A stretch of 64,000 bases of DNA. Source: Ruania albidiflava DSM 18029 (GTDB lineage: Bacteria > Actinomycetota > Actinomycetes > Actinomycetales > Beutenbergiaceae). How positions within the stretch are numbered: the stretch's first letter is position 1; each line of letters starts with the position of its first letter. Location of the stretch: NCBI RefSeq assembly GCF_000421225.1, contig NZ_ATWL01000002.1, positions 248,001 through 312,000 of the forward strand, in the 5' to 3' direction. Positions 1 to 9,671 of the stretch are shown here, piece by piece. The notes beneath the pieces are model-generated. The model made no database searches and was not told where the DNA came from. It saw only the letters and a program-made list of their open reading frames with translations. A program made the translations under genes and the position numbers.

Positions 1-1
1 C

Positions 2-349
2 ACCAAGGCCGCCTTCGAGGCCTGGTTGCGCTGCCTCGGACCGGAGGCCGCCGCCGACGGCATCCGGATCAGCACCGTGCAGCTGCCGCTGGTACGCACG
101 GCGATGAGCGCCCCCACCCGCGCCTACGACCGCCTCCCGGCGATGACCGCCGACGAGGCAGCGGCCCTCCTCTGCCGAGCGATCGTGCACCAGCCCCGGC
201 TGATCAGCCCGTGGTGGGCGCGGACCGGTGCGCTGCTCACCGCCGCGGCACCAGGAACGGCAGAGCGGGTGGCCGCGCTCGTCGACCAGGTCGGGGCCCG
301 CCGGACCGGCGCCGCGCACCCCGCGCCGAACATCCGCGAGACAGGATGA
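2..349 (+). CDS. Short-chain dehydrogenase/reductase, C-terminal part (cut by window edge)
   Basis: The reading frame is open from base 2 to a TGA at 347-349. It begins T-K-A-A-F-E-A-W, the helix that follows the catalytic Tyr-x3-Lys of SDR oxidoreductases, then has IRISTVQLPLVRTAMSAPT, typical of the SDR substrate loop after beta-strand 6. The Rossmann domain and the catalytic residues lie upstream of the window. The stop overlaps the start of the following AMP-binding gene by 4 nt, so the two are probably co-translated; acyl or fatty-acid metabolism is a guess from that pairing. The substrate cannot be told from this piece. Confidence 0.75.
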   Translation, partial: TKAAFEAWLRCLGPEAAADGIRISTVQLPLVRTAMSAPTRAYDRLPAMTADEAAALLCRAIVHQPRLISPWWARTGALLTAAAPGTAERVAALVDQVGARRTGAAHPAPNIRETG

Positions 350-1734
350 TCCGGTCCGCCCACGCGCACCGGCCGCTGTGGCACCTGCTGCCCGAAGCGG
401 CCACGCTGCTCGCCGCCGCGCGGCCACGACCAGGCGACCTACGCGCAGTGCGCCACCTGCTCACCCGGCCGGGGGCCGGCGGCCGGCTGAGCCTGGCCGG
501 TGTCGGGCTCTGGGCCGCTCACCGTGCCAGGGAGCAGACCGTGCTCGTCGACTCCGAAGGGGTGGTCACCGGCACCGAGCTGATCCGCCTGGTTGCCGCC
601 CGGGCCGAGCAGCTGCGCGGCGCCGGGGCGGTGCTGCTGCACGACCAGGACGACCGCCGGCTGGTGACCACACTGGTGGCCGCCGGGGTGGCGGGCGTGG
701 ACGTGGTGCTCCTCGGTGCCCGGGCCGGTGCCGAGGAGGTGACGGCAGCCGAGGCCCGGGTGCAGCAGCTGGCAGCCACCCGGGGCGCCGGGCGGGCGCC
801 GGCGGTGGTGCTGCACAGCTCCGGCACCACCGGTCACCCCCACCCGCGCACCCAACGGGCGGTGCGCCTGGGCCAGCTGCCCACAGTGGTCTCGCTGGCC
901 GCAGCGCTGGGCGCCCGGCGTGCGGAGCCGATGCTGGTCGCGGCGCCGGTCGCGCACGGGCACGGCCTGTCGGCGCTGGCTGCTGCGTTCGCGCTCGGCG
1001 CCCCGGTGCTGCTCGGCGCAGCCGCACGCCCCGACCGTGGCCTGGACCTGATGGTCGAGCACCGGGTGCGCACCTGGGTGGGGTTGCCCACCCAGCTCGC
1101 CGACCTGCTGCACGCCGCCGGAGAGGAGGCAGACCGGATGGCAGCGCTGCGCCGGTTGCGGCGCGTCGTCACCGGTTCGGCGCCGGTGCCCACCGAGGTG
1201 GTGACGCAGGTCCACCAGCGAGTGGGGGAGGTGCTGGTCAGCTACTACGGCACCACCGAGGCCGGCACCGCCACGATCGCCCGGCCCGCCGACCTGGCTG
1301 CCGCCCCCGCCACAGCCGGTCGCCCGGCCACCGGGGTGCGCGTGCAGGTACGCGACCAGGCCGGTCGCCTGGCACCCGTGGGCCAGGTGGGGCAGGTGGT
1401 GCTCCGCTCCCGCTGGCGGGCACCGGGGGAGCCGGAGTGGGTGCACACCAAGGACCGGGGCCGTCTGGATGACAGCGGCCGGCTGCTGCTCGCCGGCCGC
1501 AGCGACGACGCTGTCCTCGTCGGTGGGCACGTGGTGCACCTGGCGGCGGTGACCAGCTGGCTGCGCAACCATCCCGAGGTGCAGCAGGTGCAGGTGCGCG
1601 CCGTCCCGCACGAACGGCTGGGCAGCGCGCTCGAGGCCCGGGTGCGCAGCACCGGCTCTCTGGCGGCCCTGCACGCCCAGGCCCGTGCCGCCCTCGGGGA
1701 CGCCGCCGCACCCCGGCTGCTGCTGCCCTGGTGA
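346..1734 (+). CDS. AMP-binding (ANL superfamily) acyl-CoA synthetase-like protein
   Basis: About 462 residues from an ATG that overlaps the stop of the SDR gene (ATGA); a longer upstream frame is a shadow of the SDR. ANL motifs are visible in order: the phosphate-binding loop HSSGTTGHPHPRTQR near residue 155, YYGTTEAGTATIA (A5) near 300, and a hinge region TKDRGRLDD...LAGRSDD (A7/A8) near 370-390. The usual Lys of the P-loop motif is replaced (HPHP instead of xPKG). The protein is shorter than typical fatty acyl-CoA synthetases (about 500-550) and lacks much of the mobile C-terminal domain with its catalytic Lys. It may adenylate an acyl or aryl acid, perhaps with reduced activity; the substrate is unknown. 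Confidence 0.8.
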   Translation: MIRSAHAHRPLWHLLPEAATLLAAARPRPGDLRAVRHLLTRPGAGGRLSLAGVGLWAAHRAREQTVLVDSEGVVTGTELIRLVAARAEQLRGAGAVLLHDQDDRRLVTTLVAAGVAGVDVVLLGARAGAEEVTAAEARVQQLAATRGAGRAPAVVLHSSGTTGHPHPRTQRAVRLGQLPTVVSLAAALGARRAEPMLVAAPVAHGHGLSALAAAFALGAPVLLGAAARPDRGLDLMVEHRVRTWVGLPTQLADLLHAAGEEADRMAALRRLRRVVTGSAPVPTEVVTQVHQRVGEVLVSYYGTTEAGTATIARPADLAAAPATAGRPATGVRVQVRDQAGRLAPVGQVGQVVLRSRWRAPGEPEWVHTKDRGRLDDSGRLLLAGRSDDAVLVGGHVVHLAAVTSWLRNHPEVQQVQVRAVPHERLGSALEARVRSTGSLAALHAQARAALGDAAAPRLLLPW

Positions 1735-1839
1735 CCGCCGCACCCCGGCGAGCACCGCGCCGGACCACGGGCCTGCCCGGGCGAGCTCCGCCGTCGACGA
1801 CCGCCAGCGGCCCCCGCCGCTGGCACCCGAGCCGACCCC

Positions 1840-1845
1840 TAGAGT
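1840..1845 (+). promoter_or_regulatory. -10 box (TAGAGT) of a leaderless promoter for the NYN gene
   Basis: TAGAGT ends 7 nt before the ATG at 1853 and no Shine-Dalgarno sequence is present. This geometry places transcription start at or next to the start codon, the usual leaderless arrangement in actinobacteria. It also decides the start of the NYN gene. Confidence 0.6.
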
Positions 1846-1852
1846 GGCAGGT

Positions 1853-2971
1853 ATGGACTCCGAAGAGCGTATGGCCGTGTTCCTCGACTACGAGAACCTC
1901 GCGCTGGGCGCGCGCGAGCACCTCGGCGGGATGACCTTCGACTTCGGACCGATCGCCGATGCGCTCGCCGTGCGCGGACGGGTGGTGGTGCGCCGGGCCT
2001 ACGCCGACTGGTCCTACTTCGACGAGGACCGCCGCTCGCTCACCCGGCACCAGGTCGAGCTGATCGAGATGCCGCAACGGATGGGAGCCTCCCGGAAGAA
2101 CGCTGCCGACATCAAGATGGTGGTGGACGCCATCGAGATGGCCTTCGAGCGCGACTACATCACCACGTTCGTGATGTGCACCGGGGACAGCGACTTCTCC
2201 CCGCTGGTGCACAAGCTGCGTGAGCTCAACCGCCGGGTGATCGGCGTCGGGGTGGAGAAGTCCACCTCGCGGCTGCTGCCCCCCGCCTGTGACGAGTTCC
2301 TGTTCTACGACCGGCTCGAAGGGGTGGAGGGACCGGACGAGACCGAACCGGCCCCACGCCGTCGACGCGGCCCACGCCAGCCCGGCGCCGAGGGCACGAG
2401 CCCGAGCGCTGCGGTCGGACCTGTGCCGCCGGTCCAGCCCGCACCGGCACCAGCACCCTCCCCCGCAGCAGGATCACCGGAGGACGAGGACTCCGACGGT
2501 CCCAGCCAGCCGCTGGAGGTGCTGGTCGCCCAGACCCTCGCCGGGTTGCAGACCTCTACCAGCGGCGCGATCACCGCCTCGGTGCTCAAGCGCGCCCTGC
2601 TGCGCAAGGACCCCACGTTCAGCGAGTCCGACCACGGATTCCGCAGCTTCTCCGAGGTACTACGCCACCTGGCCGAACGCGGCATCGTGGAGCTGGCCGC
2701 CGGACCGGCAGCCGGCGATCCCGAGGTGTCCCTGCCGGAGCGGGGCGAGACCAAGGACGCGTTCGCGCTGCTGCGCACCGTCGTCGGCTCCTCGGGCGGA
2801 CCGGCACCGCTGTCCGGGCTGAAGAACGTGCTGCGCAAGGAACGGCCAGACTTCAGCGAGAAGGCGCTCGGGTACCGCAGCTTCCTGCAGTTCGTTAAGG
2901 GCGCCGAGGCCGCCGGGGTGGTGCAGCTGCGCTGGGCCGAGGATGCCGAGGACTACCTGCTGACCACCTAA
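1853..2971 (+). CDS. NYN-domain protein with two OST-HTH (LOTUS) domains
   Basis: 372 residues. Residues 1-157 are a NYN (PIN-like, LabA/DUF88) nuclease fold with acidic residues where the metal site is expected: D12 and N15 in AVFLDYENLAL, D86 and D92, and D112/D114 in CTGDSDFSPLV. A Pro/Ala-rich linker (about 160-220) leads to two OST-HTH/LOTUS modules (about 222-285 and 297-372, each with the F-x-S-F-x-E/Q pattern). Proteins of this layout are thought to bind and perhaps cut RNA. The start is the ATG just after a leaderless -10 box; an in-frame upstream start would overlap the AMP-binding gene. It stands alone between unrelated genes, so its target is unknown. Confidence 0.85.
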   Translation: MDSEERMAVFLDYENLALGAREHLGGMTFDFGPIADALAVRGRVVVRRAYADWSYFDEDRRSLTRHQVELIEMPQRMGASRKNAADIKMVVDAIEMAFERDYITTFVMCTGDSDFSPLVHKLRELNRRVIGVGVEKSTSRLLPPACDEFLFYDRLEGVEGPDETEPAPRRRRGPRQPGAEGTSPSAAVGPVPPVQPAPAPAPSPAAGSPEDEDSDGPSQPLEVLVAQTLAGLQTSTSGAITASVLKRALLRKDPTFSESDHGFRSFSEVLRHLAERGIVELAAGPAAGDPEVSLPERGETKDAFALLRTVVGSSGGPAPLSGLKNVLRKERPDFSEKALGYRSFLQFVKGAEAAGVVQLRWAEDAEDYLLTT

Positions 2972-3011
2972 GGTGGGCGGGCCCCGGGCAGATCAGGTTG
3001 CCGCCCTCCGC

Positions 3012-3017
3012 TAGACT
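3012..3017 (+). promoter_or_regulatory. -10 box (TAGACT) of the ileS T-box transcript
   Basis: TAGACT lies about 10 nt before the start of the T-box fold and gives a leader of roughly 200 nt before the ileS ATG. No convincing -35 hexamer is visible. Confidence 0.5.
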
Positions 3018-3023
3018 GGCCGA

Positions 3024-3222
3024 ACAAGGCGTCGACCCGGCCATCACCGGTGAGCCTCCGGAAGAACAGCCCGCACGGGCTCAGTAGAACCGGACGGGTA
3101 GGCCCGTCACAGCCGTCGATGAAGTGGCCGACCTCCCGGGTGGGCAATCGAGGTGGTACCGCGGGACGCGCCTACCGGGTGCGGATCGTCCTCGGAGCAG
3201 ACCGACCTCGAAGGACCCGCGG
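3024..3222 (+). promoter_or_regulatory. T-box riboswitch, isoleucine-specific (translational type), ileS leader
   Basis: The T-box bulge sequence TGGTACCGCGG stands at 3154-3164. It is flanked by complementary arms CGAGG (3149-3153) and CCTCG (3190-3194) that build the tRNA-acceptor-binding domain. A very short Stem I carries the specifier ATC (Ile) at 3043-3045 between two CCGG arms, as in other actinobacterial ileS leaders. No poly-U terminator follows, so uncharged tRNA-Ile probably controls access to the ribosome-binding site (AAGGAC, about 3211) instead of termination. Expected effect: more IleRS made when charged tRNA-Ile is scarce. Confidence 0.92.
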
Positions 3223-6200
3223 ATGAGCAGCGAGCGCCACTACCCCCGGCACACCGACGCTGACGGGGTGAACCCCTCCCCGACGTTCCCCACCGTCGAG
3301 ACCGACGTGCTGGCCTACTGGCAGGCCGACGGCACGTTCCAGGCCTCGATCGACGCCCGCCCGGCCGGCAAGAACGGGGAGAACGAGTTCGTCTTCTACG
3401 ACGGCCCACCGTTCGCCAACGGGCTGCCGCACTACGGGCACCTGCTCACCGGGTACGTCAAGGACGTCGTGCCCCGGTTCCAGACCATGATCGGCAAGCG
3501 GGTCGAGCGTCGGTTCGGCTGGGACACCCACGGCCTGCCCGCCGAGCTGGAGGCCGAACGGCTGCTCGGCATCACCGACAAGACCCAGATCGAAGAGATG
3601 GGCATCGAGGCGTTCAACGCCGAGTGCCGCGAGTCCGTGCTCCGGTACACCAAGGAGTGGGAGGAGTACGTCACCCGGCAGGCCCGCTGGGTCGACTTCG
3701 AGAACGACTACAAGACCCTCGATGCCACCTACATGGAGTCGGTGCTCTGGGCGTTCAAACAGCTCTACGACAAGGGTCTGGCCTACGAGGGGTACCGGGT
3801 GCTGCCCTACTGCTGGCGCGACCAGACCCCGCTGTCCAACCACGAGCTGCGGATGGACGACGACGTCTACCAGATGCGCCAGGACCCGGCGGTGACCGTG
3901 GGGCTGCGGCTGGCCACGGGCGAGCTCGCCCTGGTCTGGACCACCACGCCCTGGACGTTGCCCTCGAACCTGGCGGTCGTCGTCGGTGAGGACATCGACT
4001 ACGTGGTGGTGAGCTCGAATGCCACCGGCCGGACCGAACGGTACGTGCTCGCCGAGGCACGGCTGGCCGCCTACGCCCGCGAGCTGCAGGACGAGGACGT
4101 CGAGGACATCACCGACCAGGTGGTCGAACGTCTCAAGGGCGCCGACCTGGTCGGACGGTCCTACACGCCGCCGTTCGCCTACTACCTGGGGCACGAGAAC
4201 GCCTTCCGGGTGGTGGCCGCCGACTTCGTCACCACTGGCGACGGCACCGGGCTGGTGCACACCGCCGGCGCCTTCGGTGAGGACGACAAGGTAGTCACCG
4301 ACCGGGAGAACATCGAGGCCGTCATGCCGGTGGGCCCGGACGGGAAGTTCACCCCGCCGGTCACCGACTACGCCGGTCAGCTCGTGTTCGACGCGAACGC
4401 CCCGATCATCGCCGACCTGAAGGCCGCCACCCGCGGTGAGACTGCGGGATCGGTGACACCCGGGACCGTGCTGCTGCGGCACGAGACCTACGACCACTCC
4501 TACCCGCACTGCTGGCGATGCAAGAACCCGCTGATCTACAAGGGCGTCTCCTCCTGGTTCATCTCCGTGAGCCAGTTCCGGGACCGGATGGTGGAGCTGA
4601 ACGAGCAGATCACCTGGGTGCCCGAGCACATCAAGCACGGCCAGTTCGGCAAGTGGCTAGAAGGCGCCCGGGACTGGTCGATCTCCCGCAACCGGTACTG
4701 GGGCACCCCGATCCCGGTGTGGGTCAGCGACGACCCGGCCTACCCGCGCGTGGACGTCTACGGCTCGATCGCCGAGCTGGAGGAGGCGTTCGGGCAGCAG
4801 GTCACCGACCTGCACCGCCCGTTCATCGACAACCTCACCCGGCCGAACCCGGACGACCCCACGGGTCGATCCACGATGCGGCGCATCCCCGACGTGCTGG
4901 ACGTGTGGTTCGACTCCGGGGCGATGCCGTTCGCACAGGTGCACTACCCGTTCGAGAACGCCGACTGGTTCGAGAACCACTACCCCGGTGACTTCATCGT
5001 GGAGTACATCGGGCAGACTCGCGGCTGGTTCTACACGCTGCACGTGCTGGCCACCGCCCTGTTCGACCGGCCCGCGTTCCGCACCTGCGTCTCGCACGGC
5101 ATCGTGCTCGGCAACGACGGCCGCAAGGCGAGCAAGTCGCTGCGCAACTACCCCGACCCGGCGGAGATGTACGACCGGCACGGGTCCGACGCGGTGCGCC
5201 TGGCGCTGATGGGCTCACCGGTGCTGCGCGGCGGCAACCTGGTGGTCGCCGAGGAGTCGATCCGCGACCAGGTGCGCCAGGTGCTGCTGCCCCTGTGGAA
5301 CACCTGGTACTTCTTCTCCCTGTATGCCAACACCTGCAACGGTGGCGCCGGGATCGACGCCCGCGCGCCGCGCCCGGAGGAGGTGCCCGACCTGGCGGTC
5401 ATGGACCGCTACCTGCTCGCACGCACCCGCAGCCTCGTCGAGACTGTGCGCACCGACCTGGAGGGCTATGAGATCGCCGGTGCGGTCGCCCGGGTGCGCG
5501 AGCACCTCGACCTGCTCACCAACTGGTACGTGCGCACCTCCCGGAACCGGTTCTGGGAGGAGGACCCCGGCGCCTACCGCACCCTGTACGCGGCGCTGGA
5601 GGTGCTGCTGCGGGTGGTGGCTCCGCTCGCGCCGATGGTCACCGAGGAGATCTGGCGCGGGCTGACCGGCGGACGCAGCGTGCACCTGACCGATTGGCCG
5701 GTACCCGGCGACGTGGCGGATGTCACCGCTGCCGCCCTGGTGGCCGACGAGCAGCTGGTTGCGGCGATGGACGCAGTCCGCGAAGTCGTCTCCACCACGC
5801 TCGGACTGCGCAAGGCGAACCAGCTGCGGGTACGCCAGCCGCTGCGCCGGGTGCGCGTGGCCACGGATGAGCCGGAAGCGCTGGCCCCGTTCACCGACCT
5901 GATCGCCGAGGAGGTGAACGTCAAGTCGGTGGACCTGCTCGACCTGGCCGACGGGGCTGCTACCGAGTACGGCGTCTACACCAAGCTCACGGTCAACGCC
6001 CGCGCCGCCGGTCCCCGGCTGGGCCGGCAGGTGCAACAGGCGATCGCCGCCTCCCGCTCCGGCGCCTGGGAGCAGCTCGCCGACGGCACGGTGGTCGCCG
6101 ACGGGATCACTCTGCAGGAAGGGGAGTTCACCCTCAGCACGGAGATCGAGGACCGGTTCGGCGACACCATCGCCGCCGGCGTGCTCGACGGTGGCGGGTT

Positions 6201-6492
6201 CGCCGTGCTCGACCTGGAGCTGGACGACGAGCTGCTCGGCGACGGCTACGCTCGGGACGTGGTGCGCCAGGTGCAGGACGCGCGCAAGACCGCCGGGCTG
6301 CACGTCGCCGACCGGATCACCCTCTCCCTCGGGGTGCCGGGGAACTGGGCGCAGGCCGTGCTCGACCGGTCCGACTTCATCGCCGCCGAGACGCTGGCCA
6401 CCTCGGTACGGGTCGACCCGCTGCCGGCCACCAACGACCCGGACCACGCCGTGGGCGTGAACCTGGCCAAGGACGAGAGCTGGACACCGTGA
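3223..6492 (+). CDS. ileS: Isoleucyl-tRNA synthetase
   Basis: 1089 residues, the normal size of the class I enzyme that charges tRNA-Ile with isoleucine in the cytoplasm. Visible: the HIGH-type signature [12 protein letters not shown] near residue 65, the CP1 editing domain ([13 protein letters not shown]), a GWDTHGLP motif, and the KMSKS-type loop [10 protein letters not shown] near 625. The anticodon-binding domain follows. The ATG at 3223 is chosen because it ends the T-box leader; the frame is open 33 codons further upstream inside the riboswitch. The stop overlaps folC by 4 nt (GTGA). Confidence 0.97.
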   Translation: MSSERHYPRHTDADGVNPSPTFPTVETDVLAYWQADGTFQASIDARPAGKNGENEFVFYDGPPFANGLPHYGHLLTGYVKDVVPRFQTMIGKRVERRFGWDTHGLPAELEAERLLGITDKTQIEEMGIEAFNAECRESVLRYTKEWEEYVTRQARWVDFENDYKTLDATYMESVLWAFKQLYDKGLAYEGYRVLPYCWRDQTPLSNHELRMDDDVYQMRQDPAVTVGLRLATGELALVWTTTPWTLPSNLAVVVGEDIDYVVVSSNATGRTERYVLAEARLAAYARELQDEDVEDITDQVVERLKGADLVGRSYTPPFAYYLGHENAFRVVAADFVTTGDGTGLVHTAGAFGEDDKVVTDRENIEAVMPVGPDGKFTPPVTDYAGQLVFDANAPIIADLKAATRGETAGSVTPGTVLLRHETYDHSYPHCWRCKNPLIYKGVSSWFISVSQFRDRMVELNEQITWVPEHIKHGQFGKWLEGARDWSISRNRYWGTPIPVWVSDDPAYPRVDVYGSIAELEEAFGQQVTDLHRPFIDNLTRPNPDDPTGRSTMRRIPDVLDVWFDSGAMPFAQVHYPFENADWFENHYPGDFIVEYIGQTRGWFYTLHVLATALFDRPAFRTCVSHGIVLGNDGRKASKSLRNYPDPAEMYDRHGSDAVRLALMGSPVLRGGNLVVAEESIRDQVRQVLLPLWNTWYFFSLYANTCNGGAGIDARAPRPEEVPDLAVMDRYLLARTRSLVETVRTDLEGYEIAGAVARVREHLDLLTNWYVRTSRNRFWEEDPGAYRTLYAALEVLLRVVAPLAPMVTEEIWRGLTGGRSVHLTDWPVPGDVADVTAAALVADEQLVAAMDAVREVVSTTLGLRKANQLRVRQPLRRVRVATDEPEALAPFTDLIAEEVNVKSVDLLDLADGAATEYGVYTKLTVNARAAGPRLGRQVQQAIAASRSGAWEQLADGTVVADGITLQEGEFTLSTEIEDRFGDTIAAGVLDGGGFAVLDLELDDELLGDGYARDVVRQVQDARKTAGLHVADRITLSLGVPGNWAQAVLDRSDFIAAETLATSVRVDPLPATNDPDHAVGVNLAKDESWTP

Positions 6493-7877
6493 CCGGGAAC
6501 AACACCGAACCGGGCGCGGCAGCCGTCGAGGCGGAGGCTGCGGCGATCTACGCCGACATCGTCGCCCGCGCGCCCGAGCACAAGATCTCCCCGACGATCG
6601 ACCGGGTGACCGAGCTGGTGGACCTGCTCGGTTCCCCACAGCACGCCTACCGTGCGATCCACCTCACCGGCACGAACGGGAAGACCTCCACCGCCCGGAT
6701 GGTGGAGCGGCTGCTGCGGGAGGTGGGGCTGCGCACCGGCCGGTACACCTCCCCGCACCTGCACTCGGTGCGCGAACGGATCTCGATCGACGGCCAACCG
6801 ATCAGCGCGCAGACGTTCGTGGACACCTGGCGGGACATCGCACCGTACGTGCAGATGGTCGACGCGAACCTGCTCGAACGTGGACACAGCCGGCTGAACT
6901 TCTTCGAGGTGCTCACCGGTATGGCCTACGCGGCGTTCGCCGACGCACCGATCGAGGTGGCAGTGGTGGAGGTGGGTCTCGGCGGGCAGTGGGACTCCAC
7001 CAACGTCATCGACGGCGAGGTGGCGGTGTTCACCCCGATCGCCCGGGACCACCAGCGCTGGCTCGGGCACAGCCTGGAGGAGATCGCCACCATCAAGTCC
7101 GGCATCATCAAGAAGCTGGACCCACCGGCGGTCGTGGTCTCGGCCGACCAGCCAGAGGAGGTGGCGTTCGTGCTCGCCCAGCGGGCGGTGGCCCAGGGAG
7201 CCCGCGTGGTGGCGCAGGGATATGACGCCGAGGTGGCTGATCGGGCCGTGGCTGTGGGCGGACAGCTGGTGAACCTGCGCACCCCCGCCGGGCTGTACAC
7301 CGACATCTTCCTGCCGCTGCACGGGGCACACCAGGCGCAGAACGCGTTGCTCGCACTCATCGCAGTGGAGCAGTTCCTCGGCGGCGGCGCGCTGGACGGG
7401 GCCGTGGTGGAGGCCGCGTTCGCGGACGTCACCTCCCCGGCACGGTTGGAGCTGGTGCGGTCCAGCCCGACGGTGCTGGTCGATGCGGCGCACAACCCGG
7501 CCGGTGCCCAAGTGCTGGTGGACGCAGTGGAGGAGGCGTTCGCGTTCAGCCGCCTGGTCGGGGTGGTCGGAGTGATGGCGGACAAGGACGCCGACGGCAT
7601 CCTGTCCGTGCTGGAGCCGCTGCTGGACGAAGTGGTGATCACCCAGTCCACGTCGATGCGGTCGATGGACCCCGACGAGCTCGCCGAGATCGCCCGGGAC
7701 GTCTTCGACGAGGACGTGGTGCACGTGCAGGCCAACCTGGCCGAGGCGATCGCCCTGGCTGCAGACCTGGCCGAGCAGGGGGACCGCGACCAGATCGCCA
7801 CCGGCACCGGGGTGCTGGTCGCCGGTTCGGTCATCCTCGCCGCCGACGCCCGGGCCGTGTTCGGCAAGAGGGACTGA
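6489..7877 (+). CDS. folC: Dihydrofolate/folylpolyglutamate synthase
   Basis: 462 residues from a GTG overlapping the ileS stop. The Mur-ligase-type P-loop [13 protein letters not shown] is near residue 58, followed by [13 protein letters not shown], the conserved SPH segment that binds folate, and a C-terminal domain with [10 protein letters not shown]. FolC adds L-glutamate to dihydropteroate or folates, retaining them in the cell as cofactors for one-carbon metabolism. Coupling to ileS by overlap is the classic actinobacterial arrangement. DUF4233 and ndk usually follow directly but here are displaced to 22.1 kb. Confidence 0.96.
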   Translation: MTGNNTEPGAAAVEAEAAAIYADIVARAPEHKISPTIDRVTELVDLLGSPQHAYRAIHLTGTNGKTSTARMVERLLREVGLRTGRYTSPHLHSVRERISIDGQPISAQTFVDTWRDIAPYVQMVDANLLERGHSRLNFFEVLTGMAYAAFADAPIEVAVVEVGLGGQWDSTNVIDGEVAVFTPIARDHQRWLGHSLEEIATIKSGIIKKLDPPAVVVSADQPEEVAFVLAQRAVAQGARVVAQGYDAEVADRAVAVGGQLVNLRTPAGLYTDIFLPLHGAHQAQNALLALIAVEQFLGGGALDGAVVEAAFADVTSPARLELVRSSPTVLVDAAHNPAGAQVLVDAVEEAFAFSRLVGVVGVMADKDADGILSVLEPLLDEVVITQSTSMRSMDPDELAEIARDVFDEDVVHVQANLAEAIALAADLAEQGDRDQIATGTGVLVAGSVILAADARAVFGKRD

Positions 7878-7903
7878 CGCCGGAGTCCTTGCGCGGTCTC
7901 CCT

Positions 7904-7938
7904 GTCGGTGGCCCGGTCGCACGGTCGGGCGCACCGAC
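7904..7938 (+). terminator. Hairpin terminator after folC
   Basis: A 12-bp GC-rich stem (GTCGGTGGCCCG with CGGGC-g-CACCGAC, one bulge) closes a 10-nt loop. A second 8-bp inverted repeat (7880-7887 with 7939-7946) encloses it. There is no U-tract, as is common in actinobacteria. It would end the ileS-folC transcript. Confidence 0.55.
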
Positions 7939-8043
7939 GACTCCGGGCTGTCCACAGCCCCCTCGGAGCTGCTGAGCGGGCTGGGTCGCTGCTGTAGTGG
8001 AATGGTGCGTCTCGATGGGCCAGACTGGGAGGAGGTGAACGCG

Positions 8044-8562
8044 ATGGCGATGGAGATGTGGGTCTCGCTCGGCGGCCTCCTGGTCGCGGTGCTAGCGCTC
8101 CACGCCTCGCTGAGCAGGCCGATCAGGCGACTCGACGCGGCCATCGGCGAGCTGCGCCGTGAGCTGACGGGTGACCTGGGGGCGTTGCGCAGTGAGCTGA
8201 CGGGGGACCTGGGGGCGTTGCGCAGTGAGCTGACGGGTGACCTGGGGGCGTTGCGCAGTGAGCTGACGGGCGGCCTGGGGGCGTTGCGCAGTGAGCTGAA
8301 GGCGGACATCGCGGGGTTGGACGAGCGGTTGAGCAGCGTCGAAGAGCGTCTGACCGGCGTAGACGCGCGCGTGATCCGGCTCGATGAGCGAGTCGCGCGC
8401 CTGGACGACCGGGTGGTGGGGGCGGATACCCGGGTCGCACGTCTCGATGACCGCGTCGCAGGCCTGGACGACCGGGTGTACGCGCTGGCGGTCGGCCTCC
8501 GGCCGCAGCTGCACCAGCGCGAGGGATCGGAGCCCGGCGGGGCGGCGGGGTCCGCCGGCTGA
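8044..8562 (+). CDS. Membrane-anchored coiled-coil protein with 11-residue repeats
   Basis: 172 residues. An N-terminal hydrophobic segment (residues 6-19) is followed by four near-identical 11-residue repeats (ELTGDLGALRS, about 40-83). After these come 7-residue repeats of the form V-x-x-L-D-x-R (about 100-150), and a Gly-rich tail. Hendecad then heptad spacing predicts a right-handed turning to left-handed coiled coil projecting from the membrane. The ATG at 8044 is chosen for the strong Shine-Dalgarno GGAGGAGGTG 8 nt upstream; an in-frame start at 8002 lacks one. I do not recognise the family; the function is unknown. Confidence 0.75.
   Translation: MAMEMWVSLGGLLVAVLALHASLSRPIRRLDAAIGELRRELTGDLGALRSELTGDLGALRSELTGDLGALRSELTGGLGALRSELKADIAGLDERLSSVEERLTGVDARVIRLDERVARLDDRVVGADTRVARLDDRVAGLDDRVYALAVGLRPQLHQREGSEPGGAAGSAG
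8161..8292 (+). repeat. Four tandem copies of a 33-bp repeat inside the coiled-coil gene
   Basis: Units at 8161-8193, 8194-8226, 8227-8259 and 8260-8292 differ by only a few bases, and a fifth unit starts at 8293 and diverges. 33 bp equals 11 codons, so changes in copy number keep the frame. The near identity at DNA level points to recent slippage or unequal recombination. Confidence 0.9.
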
Positions 8563-8579
8563 CCGGATCCAGGCCTCAG

Positions 8580-8585
8580 TAGGCT
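8580..8585 (+). promoter_or_regulatory. -10 box (TAGGCT) of a leaderless promoter for galE
   Basis: TAGGCT ends 6 nt before the galE ATG at 8592; no Shine-Dalgarno sequence fits between them. Confidence 0.6.
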
Positions 8586-8591
8586 GAGCCT

Positions 8592-9593
8592 ATGAAGGTT
8601 CTCGTCACCGGCGGTGCCGGCTACATCGGTTCGATCACCGCCACCGCTCTGCAGCAGGCCGGTCACACGCCGGTGCTGCTGGACTCACTGGTCAACGGGG
8701 AGCAGGCGTTCACCGAGGGCCGGATCTTCTACCAGGGTGATATCGCCGACCGGCCGCTGCTGCGCCGCATCGTCGCCGAGCACCCGGAGATCGAAGCGTG
8801 CGTGCACATGGCGGCGCTGACGATCGTCCCGGACTCGATCGCTCGGCCGTACGCGTACTACCAGAACAACGTGGCCAAGTCGCTGGAGCTCTTCGACGAG
8901 ATCACCCGGCTCGGCTGCACCCGGCTGCTGTTCTCCTCTTCGGCGGCGGTGTACGGTCCGGCACCGGACTTCGAGGTGTACGAGGACCATCTGCTGGCCC
9001 CGTCCTCACCGTACGGTCGCACCAAGCTGATGATCGAGCAGATGCTCGCCGACCTGGCCGCGAGCACCGACCTGCGAGCTGTGGTGCTGCGCTACTTCAA
9101 CCCGATCGGCTCCGACCCGCAGCTGCGCAGCGGGGTGTACGCCGGCATCCCCAGCCACGTGCTCGGCCAGCTGGTGCGGACCGTGCTGGGCGAGCAGGAC
9201 ACCTTCACCCTCACCGGCACCGACCTGCCCACCCGGGACGGCACCGGGCTGCGGGACTACGTACACGTGTGGGACCTCGCCCGGGCGCACGTGCGCGCCC
9301 TGGAACGCTTCGACGCGGCGCTCGAAGCAGCCGACAGCGAGCACCTGGTACTGAACGTGGGCACCGGCCAGGGGGTGACGGTCCGGGAGCTGCACGCCGC
9401 CGTCGAACGGGTGAGCGGGGTGAGCGTCCCGGTGGTGACGGCACCTCCCAGGCCGGGGGACGCCGTCGGCGCGTTCGCGAACGTGGACCGGGCAGCCGAG
9501 CTGCTCGGCTGGCGCGCCGAGCTCAGCCTGGAGGACGGCATCGCCTCCTCGCTCGCCTGGGCACGGCAGCGCAACCAGGTCCTCAAGCGCTAG
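8592..9593 (+). CDS. galE: UDP-glucose 4-epimerase
   Basis: 333 residues, the usual size. The NAD-binding Rossmann motif TGGAGYIGS is at residues 7-15. The catalytic Ser-Tyr-Lys set appears as SSSAAVYG (about 117-124) and SPYGRTKLMIEQ (Tyr about 141, Lys 145). It interconverts UDP-glucose and UDP-galactose in the cytoplasm, feeding galactose use or cell-envelope glycans. It is monocistronic with a leaderless promoter, and a long palindrome at 9602-9663 separates it from the convergent DinB-like gene. A related NDP-sugar epimerase activity cannot be excluded. Confidence 0.9.
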   Translation: MKVLVTGGAGYIGSITATALQQAGHTPVLLDSLVNGEQAFTEGRIFYQGDIADRPLLRRIVAEHPEIEACVHMAALTIVPDSIARPYAYYQNNVAKSLELFDEITRLGCTRLLFSSSAAVYGPAPDFEVYEDHLLAPSSPYGRTKLMIEQMLADLAASTDLRAVVLRYFNPIGSDPQLRSGVYAGIPSHVLGQLVRTVLGEQDTFTLTGTDLPTRDGTGLRDYVHVWDLARAHVRALERFDAALEAADSEHLVLNVGTGQGVTVRELHAAVERVSGVSVPVVTAPPRPGDAVGAFANVDRAAELLGWRAELSLEDGIASSLAWARQRNQVLKR

Positions 9594-9601
9594 CCCCCCG
9601 G

Positions 9602-9663
9602 TCGCGAACGCCCTGCTTCGCGGCTCCCACCCGGCGTGTCGCCGCAAAGCGGGGCGTTCGCGA
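9602..9663. repeat. Intergenic palindrome, copy 1 (TCGCGAACG family)
   Basis: 62 bp between the convergent ends of galE and the DinB-like gene. The 23-bp arms (9602-9624 and 9641-9663) match with two mismatches around a 16-nt loop. The outer ends TCGCGAACGCCC and GGGCGTTCGCGA are shared with the copy at 18623-18688. It probably acts as a bidirectional terminator; as a repeat it may also be a REP-like element. Confidence 0.75.
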
Positions 9664-9671
9664 GGTGTGGG

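Noticed and set aside
8161-8292. Direct 33-bp repeats looked at as a CRISPR array
   Set aside because: Units are contiguous without spacers, keep the reading frame and encode an 11-residue coiled-coil repeat.
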